Assembly (NCBI GenBank): GCA_036925085.1
Contig: JAUPFP010000010.1
Span: forward strand, 3,031,688 to 3,095,687
DNA length: 64,000 bases
Reading direction: 5' to 3'
From: Brachycybe producta
Taxonomy: Eukaryota > Arthropoda > Diplopoda > Playtdesmida > Andrognathidae
Shown here piece by piece: positions 1 to 8,954 of the stretch. The notes below the pieces were generated by a model. The model made no database searches and was not told the origin of the DNA. It saw only the letters and a list, made by a program, of their open reading frames with translations. The translations under genes were made by a program, and so were the position numbers. Position 1 is the stretch's first letter. Each line of letters opens with the position of its first letter.

Positions 1-78
1 GAGGAGGGAGGGATGGTTGAGAGTTGTTTACCCCCCAGGCTATGGTTTTGGCGGGATCACGATTTACAGGGTGTTACA
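1..78 (-). repeat. 3' LTR of element A, partial (window edge)
   Basis: The last 78 bases of this LTR copy match 9564-9641 with one visible difference and end in GTGTTACA on the plus strand, which is the TGTAACAC start on the element strand. The rest lies outside the window, so the target duplication of this copy cannot be read. Confidence 0.9.
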
Positions 79-480
79 TACCCTCCAACTTTGCTTGGAG
101 TACGTCCTCGTACTCCAGCCAAGGGTGGAAGGTTTTCAAGTTACGCAGCGGGGAGACATGGGTGGCTGAGGACTTACCGTGTACAGAGGTGGTTATGGAA
201 AGGCACTGGCACCGAAGTGTCAGCGCCCTTAAAAATTGGAAAAGGCTGAAAACATAAAACAAAGATAATTAATGCTCGCTGAGTGGCGAGCCGCTATTGA
301 AATCTAAAAAGAAAAGAACAGTTGCAACGTATTTTATTTTTTATAAATTTTTCGATAATGCCACCCGGATGGGTGGCAACCACATGAGTACATGTGGCGC
401 GCAGCTATCCCTGCTGCGGAGGGTGGGGAGGATCCTGGGTCCATGAACCGTACGGGGGGGTAATCCCGCCGGACCTGGCC
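79..480 (-). other. Element A 3' non-coding tail with polypurine tract and hairpin
   Basis: On the element strand the bases next to the 3' LTR read AGTTGGAGGGTA (90 to 79), a plausible polypurine tract. A perfect 9-bp hairpin with a 4-base loop (TGGAGTACG / CGTACTCCA) lies at 96-117 and is retained in copy B at 55464-55485. The rest, up to the stop of ORF2, has no long frame. Confidence 0.65.
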
Positions 481-2658
481 TCATCGGTAGCTGGATGCGG
501 CAGACAGCCATTGTCCCTGGTCGTCAGGTAGATCCCGGTGGAAGATATTGAAGATGTCCCGGTCCCCGATAATCTTACGGGAGGACCGCTTGTTGTACAG
601 TGTAGCCCAAGCGGCGTCCCATAAGATGGCGATTCGGTAGCGAGGATCCGGTTCCGGAATGTAGTGACGACTGGTACGGAACGTCTGTCCAGCTGGCAGT
701 CTAAAGACGGAGTTGACGAAAGCTCCCAAAAGGGCTTCCGTGGCTTCATCGATGGCATCTCCGGCGAAACTGGTGGTTTCAACAATCCGTCTTCTTGGGA
801 AGACGATGGTGATGAGGACACTTGTTAGGCGGGAGAGTCCCACGACATATCGCTCCCGGGGAGGGAGGTCCAGACGGGGAAACCCTTCCTCCAAAGAGAA
901 GTGTCCTACGTAAAGGGTGTTGGCAGAGCGCACTTCGCGCTGCCAAGTGACCCACCGATTGTTGAGCAACCTCTCGCCGGGGGTGGCTGCACGGAACGGA
1001 TGATCCAGCGGTAACCGCCCCAGAGTAGCCCCGGCATGGGGTACAGTGGGCGGTGCAGCTGGTCGGGCTGGTGTTGGAGCCGCAGGTTCCAAAGAAACTG
1101 ATGCGCCCGTGATAGGCCTGGCATGGCGCAAGGCGGACCGGGCCATATCGCGGGCCCGCTGACGTAGTCGCTTCGATGCCGACTTCCTGCTCAGCGCCTC
1201 CAGTGGCTTGGCACTTCCTGGTGCACGGCCCAGTGCTTCCATGGGGTCACCTCCCTGTCGCATGACGTCTTGCAGAAGGTTTGTGATGGCCTTCTGTTTT
1301 TTCAAGAACGCGGCACGCTCTGCGGAAGGTGGCGGCATCAAAGGTGTAGGCGTAGGTTGTCCAGAAGGGCGGCCCGGAGGTGGCGGAGGAGGAGAGCGAC
1401 GCGGGACCCAAGTAGGAGGGCCCCGAGTTTCATAGCGATGGTCGCGGTCCAGTTGGACTCGGTAATCCTGTAGGTCTTGCCTGACCCTTGGGTCGAAGTT
1501 ATTACGTGGCGGAGGGCCGCGTCCAGAGGAACCACGTTGTTCCTGCTGACTTCTTCCGTCGGGTCGGCATCGGGGCGAAAGATGGGAACCACGTGGCGAA
1601 GAGCGACGTGGTTGTGGCCGTTGAAGAGAGTCTCGAGAAGAGTGGTGGCCCCTGTAGGACTGTTGAGGCTCCTTGGGGCGAGCCCCAGTGGGAACCTGAA
1701 CACGAACAGGTTGGGGAACCACCACTATGGAAGGTAGCTTTGGAGTCGGAGTTGGTGTGGCGGCCTCGCTGCGTGGAGGCGTGGCACATCGGGAGGTTGG
1801 TGGTGACGATAATGGTGTATGAGGAGGAGGCGGCGGAGTGATTGACGGCACCGGTGAGCAGTGTTGGAAATGCTCTGGTGGCGTTATGGGTGGAGAAGGA
1901 GATGTGGAGAGGCCAGTTGTCAGGGTTGCTGGCGAGTCGGAGGATGGAGATGATGACGTGGCCGATGACGTAACTTGGGCGGCTTCTTGGAGTCGGGCCT
2001 CGATTCGCAGGAGCTCCTCCTTCGGGAGTTGCGCCGTACACGGTAAGCCCAGCTCGACAAGGCGGGCGCAAACCGCACGGAGGTACGCCAGATTGTCCTC
2101 CCCTTCCTTTTTATCTCTGGCTGCCTGGCGAAGGGCAGCCTCCCTCTGCATCTCCAAGTGGAGGTCTTCGAGGGGGGAGGGCACAGATCCACCTCCCCCA
2201 CGCTTCCCTCTTGCTTCAGCTCCACCCGGAATGGGTTGACCAGGCGCGATGCTATCGCAGAACGCCTGGTTAACCCCCCATGCCATTGTATTAATATCGA
2301 TGCGGTCTTCCCGCTCCTCCCAGTAGTGTTTTGATGTCGTGACGTCGAAGGGGACGATGCTGCTTGGAGCAGCAGGCTTCCCTTCGCGCCCGACATTGGC
2401 AGGTCGCTTGAAGCTTGCTTTTAGGCGCTTCTCCCCACGCCGGTGAAAATTCTCCGGTTCGGAGGAGGTGCGGCGCCTATCTATTATGTTCGGCGACTCT
2501 CTTCTTGTTGTGGGCGCACTGGCGGCGCCCGCCTTTTGTAGCTGGCAGGTAGATTGGGAGAGGGGTTCAGCGGTCCCCGCCGTTCCACTCTCCGTCTCAT
2601 CTTCACTAGAAGAGGCAGACATCATTCTGCCTCCTCTCCATGAGCCTCTACCTGGCAT
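481..2658 (-). CDS. Element A ORF2: 725-aa protein of unknown function
   Basis: I do not recognise this protein. Residues 1-60 are Ser/acidic then Arg-rich; 160-227 look helical and charged. Residues 228-450 are strongly Pro/Ser/Thr-rich with runs of prolines. Residues 450-515 form a basic stretch (FLKKQKAITNLLQDVMRQGG, then RKSASKRLRQRARDMAR). Residues 545-725 look like a folded domain (VTWQREVRSANTLYVGHFSL, RYRIAILWDAAWATLYNKRS). There is no signal peptide, membrane segment, zinc knuckle, protease, RT or integrase motif, so it is neither a normal Pol nor an Env. It occupies the pol/env position downstream of gag-protease. It is open over its full length in both copies, which differ at about 14 residues, mostly in the low-complexity part. 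It could be a second structural, nucleic-acid-binding or captured host-derived protein; that is inference only. The GC-rich codon content contrasts with the AT-rich surroundings. Confidence 0.75.
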   Translation of the reverse strand: MPGRGSWRGGRMMSASSSEDETESGTAGTAEPLSQSTCQLQKAGAASAPTTRRESPNIIDRRRTSSEPENFHRRGEKRLKASFKRPANVGREGKPAAPSSIVPFDVTTSKHYWEEREDRIDINTMAWGVNQAFCDSIAPGQPIPGGAEARGKRGGGGSVPSPLEDLHLEMQREAALRQAARDKKEGEDNLAYLRAVCARLVELGLPCTAQLPKEELLRIEARLQEAAQVTSSATSSSPSSDSPATLTTGLSTSPSPPITPPEHFQHCSPVPSITPPPPPHTPLSSPPTSRCATPPRSEAATPTPTPKLPSIVVVPQPVRVQVPTGARPKEPQQSYRGHHSSRDSLQRPQPRRSSPRGSHLSPRCRPDGRSQQEQRGSSGRGPPPRNNFDPRVRQDLQDYRVQLDRDHRYETRGPPTWVPRRSPPPPPPGRPSGQPTPTPLMPPPSAERAAFLKKQKAITNLLQDVMRQGGDPMEALGRAPGSAKPLEALSRKSASKRLRQRARDMARSALRHARPITGASVSLEPAAPTPARPAAPPTVPHAGATLGRLPLDHPFRAATPGERLLNNRWVTWQREVRSANTLYVGHFSLEEGFPRLDLPPRERYVVGLSRLTSVLITIVFPRRRIVETTSFAGDAIDEATEALLGAFVNSVFRLPAGQTFRTSRHYIPEPDPRYRIAILWDAAWATLYNKRSSRKIIGDRDIFNIFHRDLPDDQGQWLSAASSYR

Positions 2659-4154
2659 ATTTTCTTAAGAGTTTAAAAGTTCTTACTTTTTCAAAAGTCC
2701 CGCTGCTGGTGGTTACTTCCAAATAATAACAGAAATCGGTCCCCGATCACTCTGTTATTATTTCAAGAGGTCCAAAGAGTTCTGAAGGCCTGATGCACTG
2801 CACGTGAATTCAAAGGCTTGAAGGTGGTACTCAAGCTTTGGATTGACAACAAAACTGAAGAAGTTCGAAATTAAAATTTGGAACTTGGCACAGAAGTAGA
2901 TTGAAGATTTGATGATTGAAGAAGATCGAGCATAAAGAGATGAACAAAAACGAGTGCTTCTTTGAAGAGGGCAAATCGAATGGTAATTGACCAAGTTTGG
3001 TCACTTTTCTTATTTAATTTTAAAAGTTAGAAGGGCCGGCCCCTTTTAGAATAAGACACCTTACTCTAATTGGTTTCTTCACGACTTTATTTATTGGGGG
3101 TGGGGGTTGTCCCACCGACATTAGATGTGAGAGGTGTTGATCTAATTCTTATCAGAGTCGGTCCTGTTTATTATTTTTAGATAAACAAAAGGACTAAGGA
3201 ATCTCGAGGGAGAAGGGCCGTTATTTTATTTCACACCGAGGTGTGAAGTTGCCCATTAACTTTCTCCCCTTCTTTTCCTTAATGCCTTTTTTTTTTTGGA
3301 AAGAATAGGTCAGCAAGGTTACTAATGTACCTTGCTGTTTGTTATTATTTTTAGGGGGGAGTGGGGCAGGAGTTGGTGTCCCACAATTCGATCTTAATTG
3401 AGAGGGTGACAGGTTCCTCAATTTTATTTTTTAATTGAAGGTGTCCGCTCTCACAAAATCCTCAAAACTGATTTTCTTCCTTTTTATTTGTTTATGGCCA
3501 GCAGTTTTTGTTGTTTGTTTTTTTTCTTTGAAGTCCCAGTGCATTGGTCTGGCCCCCAGAGCAATTGTCTCTTTGAAGTTTCTATCCTTCTACTGTCAAC
3601 AGCATGGTCAATGACGTCCGTCCATAATAAAGGGGAGCACGGTGTTTTTCCTTTGCTGACCCTTTTATGGCTCTTGATTTTTCTTCTGAACGTCCTTGAC
3701 TAGCCTTCGGCGTTTTTCCCAGGTGTACCACGTGGTTGACAGTTGTTTGTGAAGGCCACGTGGTTCCGGTGTAGTTTATTGCATGTTTGAAATGGTTGCC
3801 AATATGTAAATATTGGCGGCCATGTTGAAAAGTTTAGAAGTGTTTCAAAAATTAAAGTTGTGTGAATTTTGTAGAGTTTTGGGAGTTATTTGAGAGTGTT
3901 TAGAGGGGTTGTTGATGCTGTGGGGTTGTTTATTCGTTGGGGGGTTCCTTTTATCCCCTCCCCCACCTCTTGACAACTGTCCTCAGTTGTTTCTTAACAC
4001 AACAATTCCTCAAATTCCTCCCGCTCTTCTATTGTTGATATTTGATGGTTGCTGGTGTTTATTTCCATAGTCATGAAATAAACACTGGTGAATTATTGTT
4101 TTATTTTCGTCGCGTTTGGTTTCTTGACAGCGTGGGTGGCCGTAGCTTTCGTTG
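2659..4154 (-). other. Element A spacer between gag-protease and ORF2
   Basis: About 1.5 kb without a frame longer than roughly 80 codons and without RT, RNase H or integrase motifs. It contains T-rich runs, G-runs near 3100 and 3360, and the stem-loop at 2721-2763. Copy B keeps the same spacer with small indels (58028-59515). This is where a pol gene would be expected in an autonomous element. Confidence 0.7.
2721..2763 (-). promoter_or_regulatory. Stem-loop 58 nt upstream of ORF2
   Basis: AAATAATAACAGA (2721-2733) pairs perfectly with TCTGTTATTATTT (2751-2763). Inside it, ATCGG (2735-2739) pairs with CCGAT (2743-2747) around a 3-base loop. The same structure is intact in copy B at 58089-58131. 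Its position just ahead of the ORF2 start suggests a role in expression of the second protein; that role is inference. Confidence 0.6.
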
Positions 4155-6536
4155 TCACTTACGGGGTGGAGTTTCGAGGTTTTCCTTAGAGGTGCTGGCA
4201 GATTTGCCAGGGGCCTCTACGGAAGTTTCTCCCAGAGCCCATCCGATGTGTGCTTCGATGCATTTTTGTCGGAGTGTGGACTCGAAGAGATCGTCCTCCA
4301 CGTATACTTTGTTTGTTGTCATGGACACAGCTAAGTGCAGAGCCCGGCCTAGATCTCGGCCTAAGATGGCTTCGTGCCGGCCGGTAATCACTAGTAAGTG
4401 CCCTCGCACAGCGTGGGGGCCTAGCTGGACCGTCGCGGCGAGTCGCCCCACCACGGTGATCCTTTGGCCTCCCACACCCTGAATGTTGGGTGGGATTAAC
4501 ACAGGCTCGATTTCGAACTTGTGTTCCTGCGCGAGTTCAATGGTGATAACGCTGCCCGTAGCTCCGGTGTCCGCGAGCATTCGTATACTCTTTCCGTTGA
4601 TCGTGACGGCGATGCGTGGGTTCTTGTCGCTGGCATCGTAGTCTCCGACTTCTTGAGGTGAGCAGCTGCTTACCAGCTGCTCATACACCGTTGTCATTAG
4701 TCTTCGGCAGCAGGAGTGGCCCTTCATCGGCGATTGGGTTCCGGGAGCCATGATGGCTATTGTTTTATTTTCACGGCACCCAATCTCCTTGGTGGATTGT
4801 TTAAGGACGTCGAGCGTGTCCTGCCAAACGATTAGCTCGTCCGGGGTCCATTTATGTACAGGAGCCCGGTCGAGCACCTTGACTGGTATGTCCTCAGAGT
4901 CGTCAGAGCTGTCGTTGTCGGGTTTGTCAGGAGTAGGTGCTCCGGCGGCTGAGTCTGCTGCTGGGAGAGGAATCCGGCGGATTTGTCCCGCCACTCGTAT
5001 CAGAGCAAACTCAATGCCGTCTTCGGTGATGATATCCGTTTCAGGCACCTCTCCTTTGATATCATAGTCGGTAACCGGCTCCCCAAACTGTTTGATTGCA
5101 ACCTTCTTCTTGGGTTGCCGACACTCACGGACGAAATGCCCCAGTTTGCCACAATTATAACACGTCGACTTACTCTTGTCGAACGTGCGAGTGGTCTCTG
5201 GTTGGGGGTCCGCTGCGGAGTGTCGGTTTGAATTGGTGGCAGCAGTCTGACTAGGCTTCTTATCGTGCCTAGACCGGTGTGTTTTGTCTTTAGGGCTGGC
5301 GGCTGCCGCCGGCTCCTGGTCGGTCTTCGATGCTCCTTTACCCGACTGTGAATCAGCTGCGGGTTTTGGTTCCGTCGGCCATTTATCCAAGGACAGCAAG
5401 ACCACCTCCATATTGAGGACGGCGTTTGCGAAGTCCTTGAACGACGTCGTAGATGCGTGATGCGCGGCGTTCTGTATGGTGGGATGTAGAGCGCGGCGCA
5501 ACTGGCTTATACGCAGCTGATCGTCAAGTTGCGGGTAAACTCGGTCGCCGAGTATCATAAACTCCCAGATGAAAGCTTGTGTACTCTCACCTTCCTTCTG
5601 GAGCATCTCTGTATACTTTTTCTCCAAGATGGCCAGTTCGTTCGGCTTCCCGAACGTATCTACCATCTGTACTCTCAGTGCTGGCCAAGGAATGTCCTGA
5701 AGCTCATACCTCTGTTTACTCAGCCACGTGCGGGCGGCCCCAGTGAAACACCCCGTGATGTATTCCTCCTTGTGGTGGTCTTTCCAGCCGTACAGGTGTG
5801 CCACTTCCTCGAATTCTTCCAGGAAGGGACGGAAACCTGTCAATCCGTTGAATTTTTGGATTGAGTCGGCTGGGTGGCGACCGCTGTATTTCTTATTGAA
5901 CTCTTCCACGGAGGGTTCTCTGGGGGTTGGTCGATAGATGCCATCCTGGACGTTTGACATTCCAGCCGGCATCAGACCTACCCCTTGCGGTGGAAAACGT
6001 GGCGCGTAAACTGAAGTGCCTTGTGTCGCTCCTTGGCTAGGCTGTTGCTCCGGGGGTGTCGAGCGGCGACCGCTACGTGCAACCCGGACAAGCGAGTGAG
6101 GAGAATCAGCACGTGTCGTGATCGGTATTTCCGCACGCTCATCTCTGTGACGCGGATCATCTGACTGCCCTTGTTGTTGCCAGTCAGGGTTACGCGGTAG
6201 ATGACGTGTGTGCGGTGTGTAATGTCTTTCGTAACGATCGTGACGCTCTCTGTAGCCAACATAGGGGGCTGAAGAGGCGTCCGAGTCATCGTCGCGAAGT
6301 CGGTGTGTGCGTGTTGTCCGCCGTGGTGTAGTCGGTCGATTCGGTGTGAATCGGTCGTCTATGAACTGAGACATACGAGTCGAGAGTGCAGCCACTTGTT
6401 GTGACAGGTGGTCAAACTCGGCCCCAGTCGGCCGCAACGGTGGTGTCACATCAGTAGTCACGGGTACTTCCAACAGATCTTCGTGCGAACCCTGGTGATC
6501 AGACAGGGACCCCGTATTGTCGTGTGAGGTAGCCAT
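4155..6536 (-). CDS. gag-pro: Element A gag-protease polyprotein (793 aa)
   Basis: Structural and processing polyprotein of the LTR element. Residues 1-200 are low-complexity and Arg/Pro-rich. Residues about 225-385 resemble the retrotransposon Gag capsid domain (FNGLTGFRPFLEEFEEVAHL, AARTWLSK, STQAFIWEF). A single CCHC zinc knuckle, CYNCGKLGHFVREC, lies at about 459-472 and would bind the element RNA. A retroviral-type aspartic protease spans about 640-745, with the active-site motif ADTGATGSV near 655-663 and the conserved ILGRDLG near 724-730. The frame ends about 50 residues after the protease; no RT follows. The start is the first Met of the open frame and is conserved in copy B. Fusion of gag and protease in one frame is known in several LTR lineages. 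Only about 8 residues differ between copies A and B. Confidence 0.9.
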   Translation of the reverse strand: MATSHDNTGSLSDHQGSHEDLLEVPVTTDVTPPLRPTGAEFDHLSQQVAALSTRMSQFIDDRFTPNRPTTPRRTTRTHRLRDDDSDASSAPYVGYRERHDRYERHYTPHTRHLPRNPDWQQQGQSDDPRHRDERAEIPITTRADSPHSLVRVARSGRRSTPPEQQPSQGATQGTSVYAPRFPPQGVGLMPAGMSNVQDGIYRPTPREPSVEEFNKKYSGRHPADSIQKFNGLTGFRPFLEEFEEVAHLYGWKDHHKEEYITGCFTGAARTWLSKQRYELQDIPWPALRVQMVDTFGKPNELAILEKKYTEMLQKEGESTQAFIWEFMILGDRVYPQLDDQLRISQLRRALHPTIQNAAHHASTTSFKDFANAVLNMEVVLLSLDKWPTEPKPAADSQSGKGASKTDQEPAAAASPKDKTHRSRHDKKPSQTAATNSNRHSAADPQPETTRTFDKSKSTCYNCGKLGHFVRECRQPKKKVAIKQFGEPVTDYDIKGEVPETDIITEDGIEFALIRVAGQIRRIPLPAADSAAGAPTPDKPDNDSSDDSEDIPVKVLDRAPVHKWTPDELIVWQDTLDVLKQSTKEIGCRENKTIAIMAPGTQSPMKGHSCCRRLMTTVYEQLVSSCSPQEVGDYDASDKNPRIAVTINGKSIRMLADTGATGSVITIELAQEHKFEIEPVLIPPNIQGVGGQRITVVGRLAATVQLGPHAVRGHLLVITGRHEAILGRDLGRALHLAVSMTTNKVYVEDDLFESTLRQKCIEAHIGWALGETSVEAPGKSASTSKENLETPPRK

Positions 6537-6910
6537 GATTAATGAAGTGGCTTGTGTAATGTGAATATGCGGTGATGAACGAGTCCGGCGAAGTCCAAGT
6601 CGTTGTGTGCAGCTCCGAGGGTTCTCGAGTACACTCTGAGCTATACTTTCGGGTTCCAGTATGATGGGGCTCGTTCAGTTCGTGAAGTTGTAGGTCGGTG
6701 ATGTCACTGTGCGTTGGTAATTTAGTGCTTGTCGGCAACCGACACTATCGTACTCTTATACACTGAGTAACGATAGATTACCTAAGCTTGTGACGTGTAT
6801 AACGAAGTGGCCGTTCACTCCGTTAGTGTGGTGATGGTTGTATCGTGTTGATCGTGTTCTCAGTTGGGCGTGTGACGAGTTTTGGTTCCCAACTGGTGTA
6901 GCGTCGTGAG

Positions 6911-7009
6911 TTCTTTATTGAGTGTCAGATTTTGGAAGGATCTCTCTCGACACGTGGTATTTGGCGACCACGTGGAGGTTACGAGAATTCCAAAAACCTC
7001 AATAAAGAA
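6911..7009 (-). promoter_or_regulatory. Large leader stem-loop about 375 nt upstream of gag
   Basis: Three stacked pairings: TTCTTTATTGAG (6911-6922) with CTCAATAAAGAA (6998-7009), 12 bp perfect; TTTTGGAA with TTCCAAAA; and CACGTGG with CCACGTG around a 10-base loop. Copy B keeps all three at 62264-62362. The position fits a packaging, dimerisation or translation-control element, which is inference. Confidence 0.6.
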
Positions 7010-8494
7010 ACAGCAGATGTACAATACAACCTCGAGCGTGGTACACCACCCAATCGAAATTGCACTGCGGAAAGTGAATTAGAAATGAAAGTGTATTGCA
7101 ATTGCCTGAAGAAGAGGAAAGCAATACGAAGAGTAAAGCTAGAGCGCGGTGCCCGCACTTTTAGTTTTACTTGAAAACAAGAATGAAGAGTGTGTGTGTG
7201 AAGAACACACAAAGAACAAAAAGTTCAAGATGGCTGAACTTTTTAAATGCACAAACAAAGGAGAAGTTCAAGAGAAGAAAGCTGTTTTACTTGAAAAGTT
7301 TAAAACTTAGGTGCGGTGCCCGCACATCAAAAGTTTTAATTTAGTTTTATTAAAAAAGTAAAACAGTGGAGAAATTGAAGTGTGTTCAACAAGCTAAATG
7401 CTTGGTGAACCAGAAGAAATGTTCAGACTGAAGAAATTTTGAGTCCTCACTGCTGGATGGCTCTGGATGAAAAAGACAGTCAGTGCCCAGTGAGGGACTA
7501 TGTTGAGTAGAATGAAGAAGTCCGTAGGTGGCGCTGTGGTGGCCACTTCCGGTCAGTTTATTGCAATGTCCAAAAATTGATGATTGAAAAGTTCCTCCGG
7601 GGCACGTTTTTATGGTGGCCAGGAGAAAGACACAAAAAGAGAGAAAATTCAAAGAAAAAGAGAAGTTTTCTCTAACAAGAGGAACTCCGCCAGGGGGCAC
7701 GTGAGTGCAACCCTCTGGAAGAGAAGAAAAGAGAAGAGAACACAAAAAGATGAGAGAAGGTACAACAATGAGTCACATGGAGCGAAAAACCGCTCCGTTG
7801 GCGCTTTTTGAAGAGTGTCCGGTCGATCCAAGATGGCGGCCGGGCTTCAGTGCTGTCCAATGGAGAAAGTTCATGTGATGATGCATTGAGGTGATGATGA
7901 TGAAGAAACTGAAGAACATGACTTGGGACATAGTGGTCCCAAGGGAAACACAAGTGTAAAAACAAAGAACAAAGAAAAGGGGGGACAAGAAAGTCCCACG
8001 TGGCTAGGCAAAGTGTGTTTTAAGCTTGTAAGCCCCCTAACAATGAGATAGAGTTAGGGAGAATCTTGCTTGAAAATTAAAGATGAAGAGTGAAGATAAT
8101 AGGACATTTTAAAAGACACACACGTCCTTTAAAAGCCTATTAATAGGTGAATAGATTAGTAGATGAGATTTGTTTGCTCATCTCATAGTGAGACTGCAAA
8201 CTCCTCTCGGAGAGTAAGAAGAATTTGTTTAAAGTGTTGCCCACGTGGTGTGGGTTTCACTTTGAAAATTAAAGAAGAGTGAAGGTGACAGTGGGTGATT
8301 GTAATGGAAACATGAAATACAAAAACACGGACGGAAACACGTGTGTCCAAACGGTTGTCCACGTTTCCGAGTGCTAAGCGGTCAGCAGACAAGAGTTCGT
8401 TCCCACGTGTCTCTAAGGACAGGACACAGAATCGCGCGGTCGACACGTGGTGTGTGTAGCCACAAGTCTCTTTCGCGATTCCACAAAAACGGTA

Positions 8495-8850
8495 CCATGC
8501 GGTTGGCTTTGACGTGATCGAGGGCCTCCATACATGGTCCCAACATAAAAAGGCGCCACGCGGTTGGCTTTGACGCTATCGAGGGCCTCCATACGTGGTT
8601 CCAACACAAAGGACGCCGCGCGGTTGGCTTTGACGTGATCGAGGGCCTCCATACGCGGTTTTACAAAGGCCCCACGTGGTCGACTTTGACGCTATCGAGG
8701 GTCTCCACACGTGGTTCCAACACAAAGGACGCCGCGCGGTTGACTTTGACGTGATCGAGGGTCTCCATACGCGGTTTTACAGACAGGCGCCACGCGGTTG
8801 ACTTTGACGCTATCGAGGGTCTCCATACGTGGCTCCAACATAGAAAGGAC
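8495..8850. repeat. Six-unit 56-61 bp tandem array in element A leader
   Basis: Units begin at 8495, 8556, 8616, 8672, 8732 and 8790. Each starts with CCACGCGG or a variant, contains GGCTTTGACGTGATCGAGGG or a variant, and closes with CATACGTGG or CATACGCGG, so each unit can fold on short CCACG/CGTGG arms. GTGATC and GCTATC versions alternate, so the higher-order unit is a dimer of about 120 bp. The start of the same array is seen in copy B from 63871 to the window end. Confidence 0.85.
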
Positions 8851-8934
8851 GGACGAAGCCTCGTGAGGCACAGTCACGAGACTTAGGACAAAGGACGGCT
8901 TCTGTTTACAGGTCGGAGAAGGCAGATGGAGCTA

Positions 8935-8952
8935 TACCCCGCACCTCCACCA
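8935..8952 (-). promoter_or_regulatory. Putative primer binding site of element A
   Basis: On the element strand, two bases after the 5' LTR, the sequence reads TGGTGGAGGTGCGGGGTA. The TGG start and 2-nt offset fit a tRNA primer site. The implied tRNA 3' end is ...CACCTCCACCA; I cannot match it to a specific tRNA. Confidence 0.5.
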
Positions 8953-8954
8953 AA

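Larger units (their letters stand above)
6537..8954 (-). other. Element A 5' leader (about 2.4 kb)
   Basis: A long non-coding leader between the 5' LTR and the gag start. It holds the primer site (8935-8952), a six-unit tandem array (8495-8850) and small GTGCGG-type hairpins (for example 7311-7325). It also holds a large stem-loop (6911-7009) and an 8-bp hairpin CAGTTGGG/CCCAACTG at 6861-6895. An AAGATGGCGGC motif lies at 7830-7840 on the plus strand. Short frames here look incidental. Confidence 0.75.

Noticed and set aside
1338-2396. Long open frames overlapping ORF2 in other phases (also in copy B)
   Set aside because: GC-rich codon bias of ORF2 keeps other phases open; they contain no motif, and ORF2 is longer.
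481-2658. ORF2 as an envelope gene
   Set aside because: No signal peptide, membrane segment, cysteine pattern or furin-type site consistent with Env.
8495-8850. CRISPR-like appearance of regularly spaced repeats
   Set aside because: The whole 56-61 bp unit is repeated with no unique spacers, and it lies inside an animal retroelement leader.
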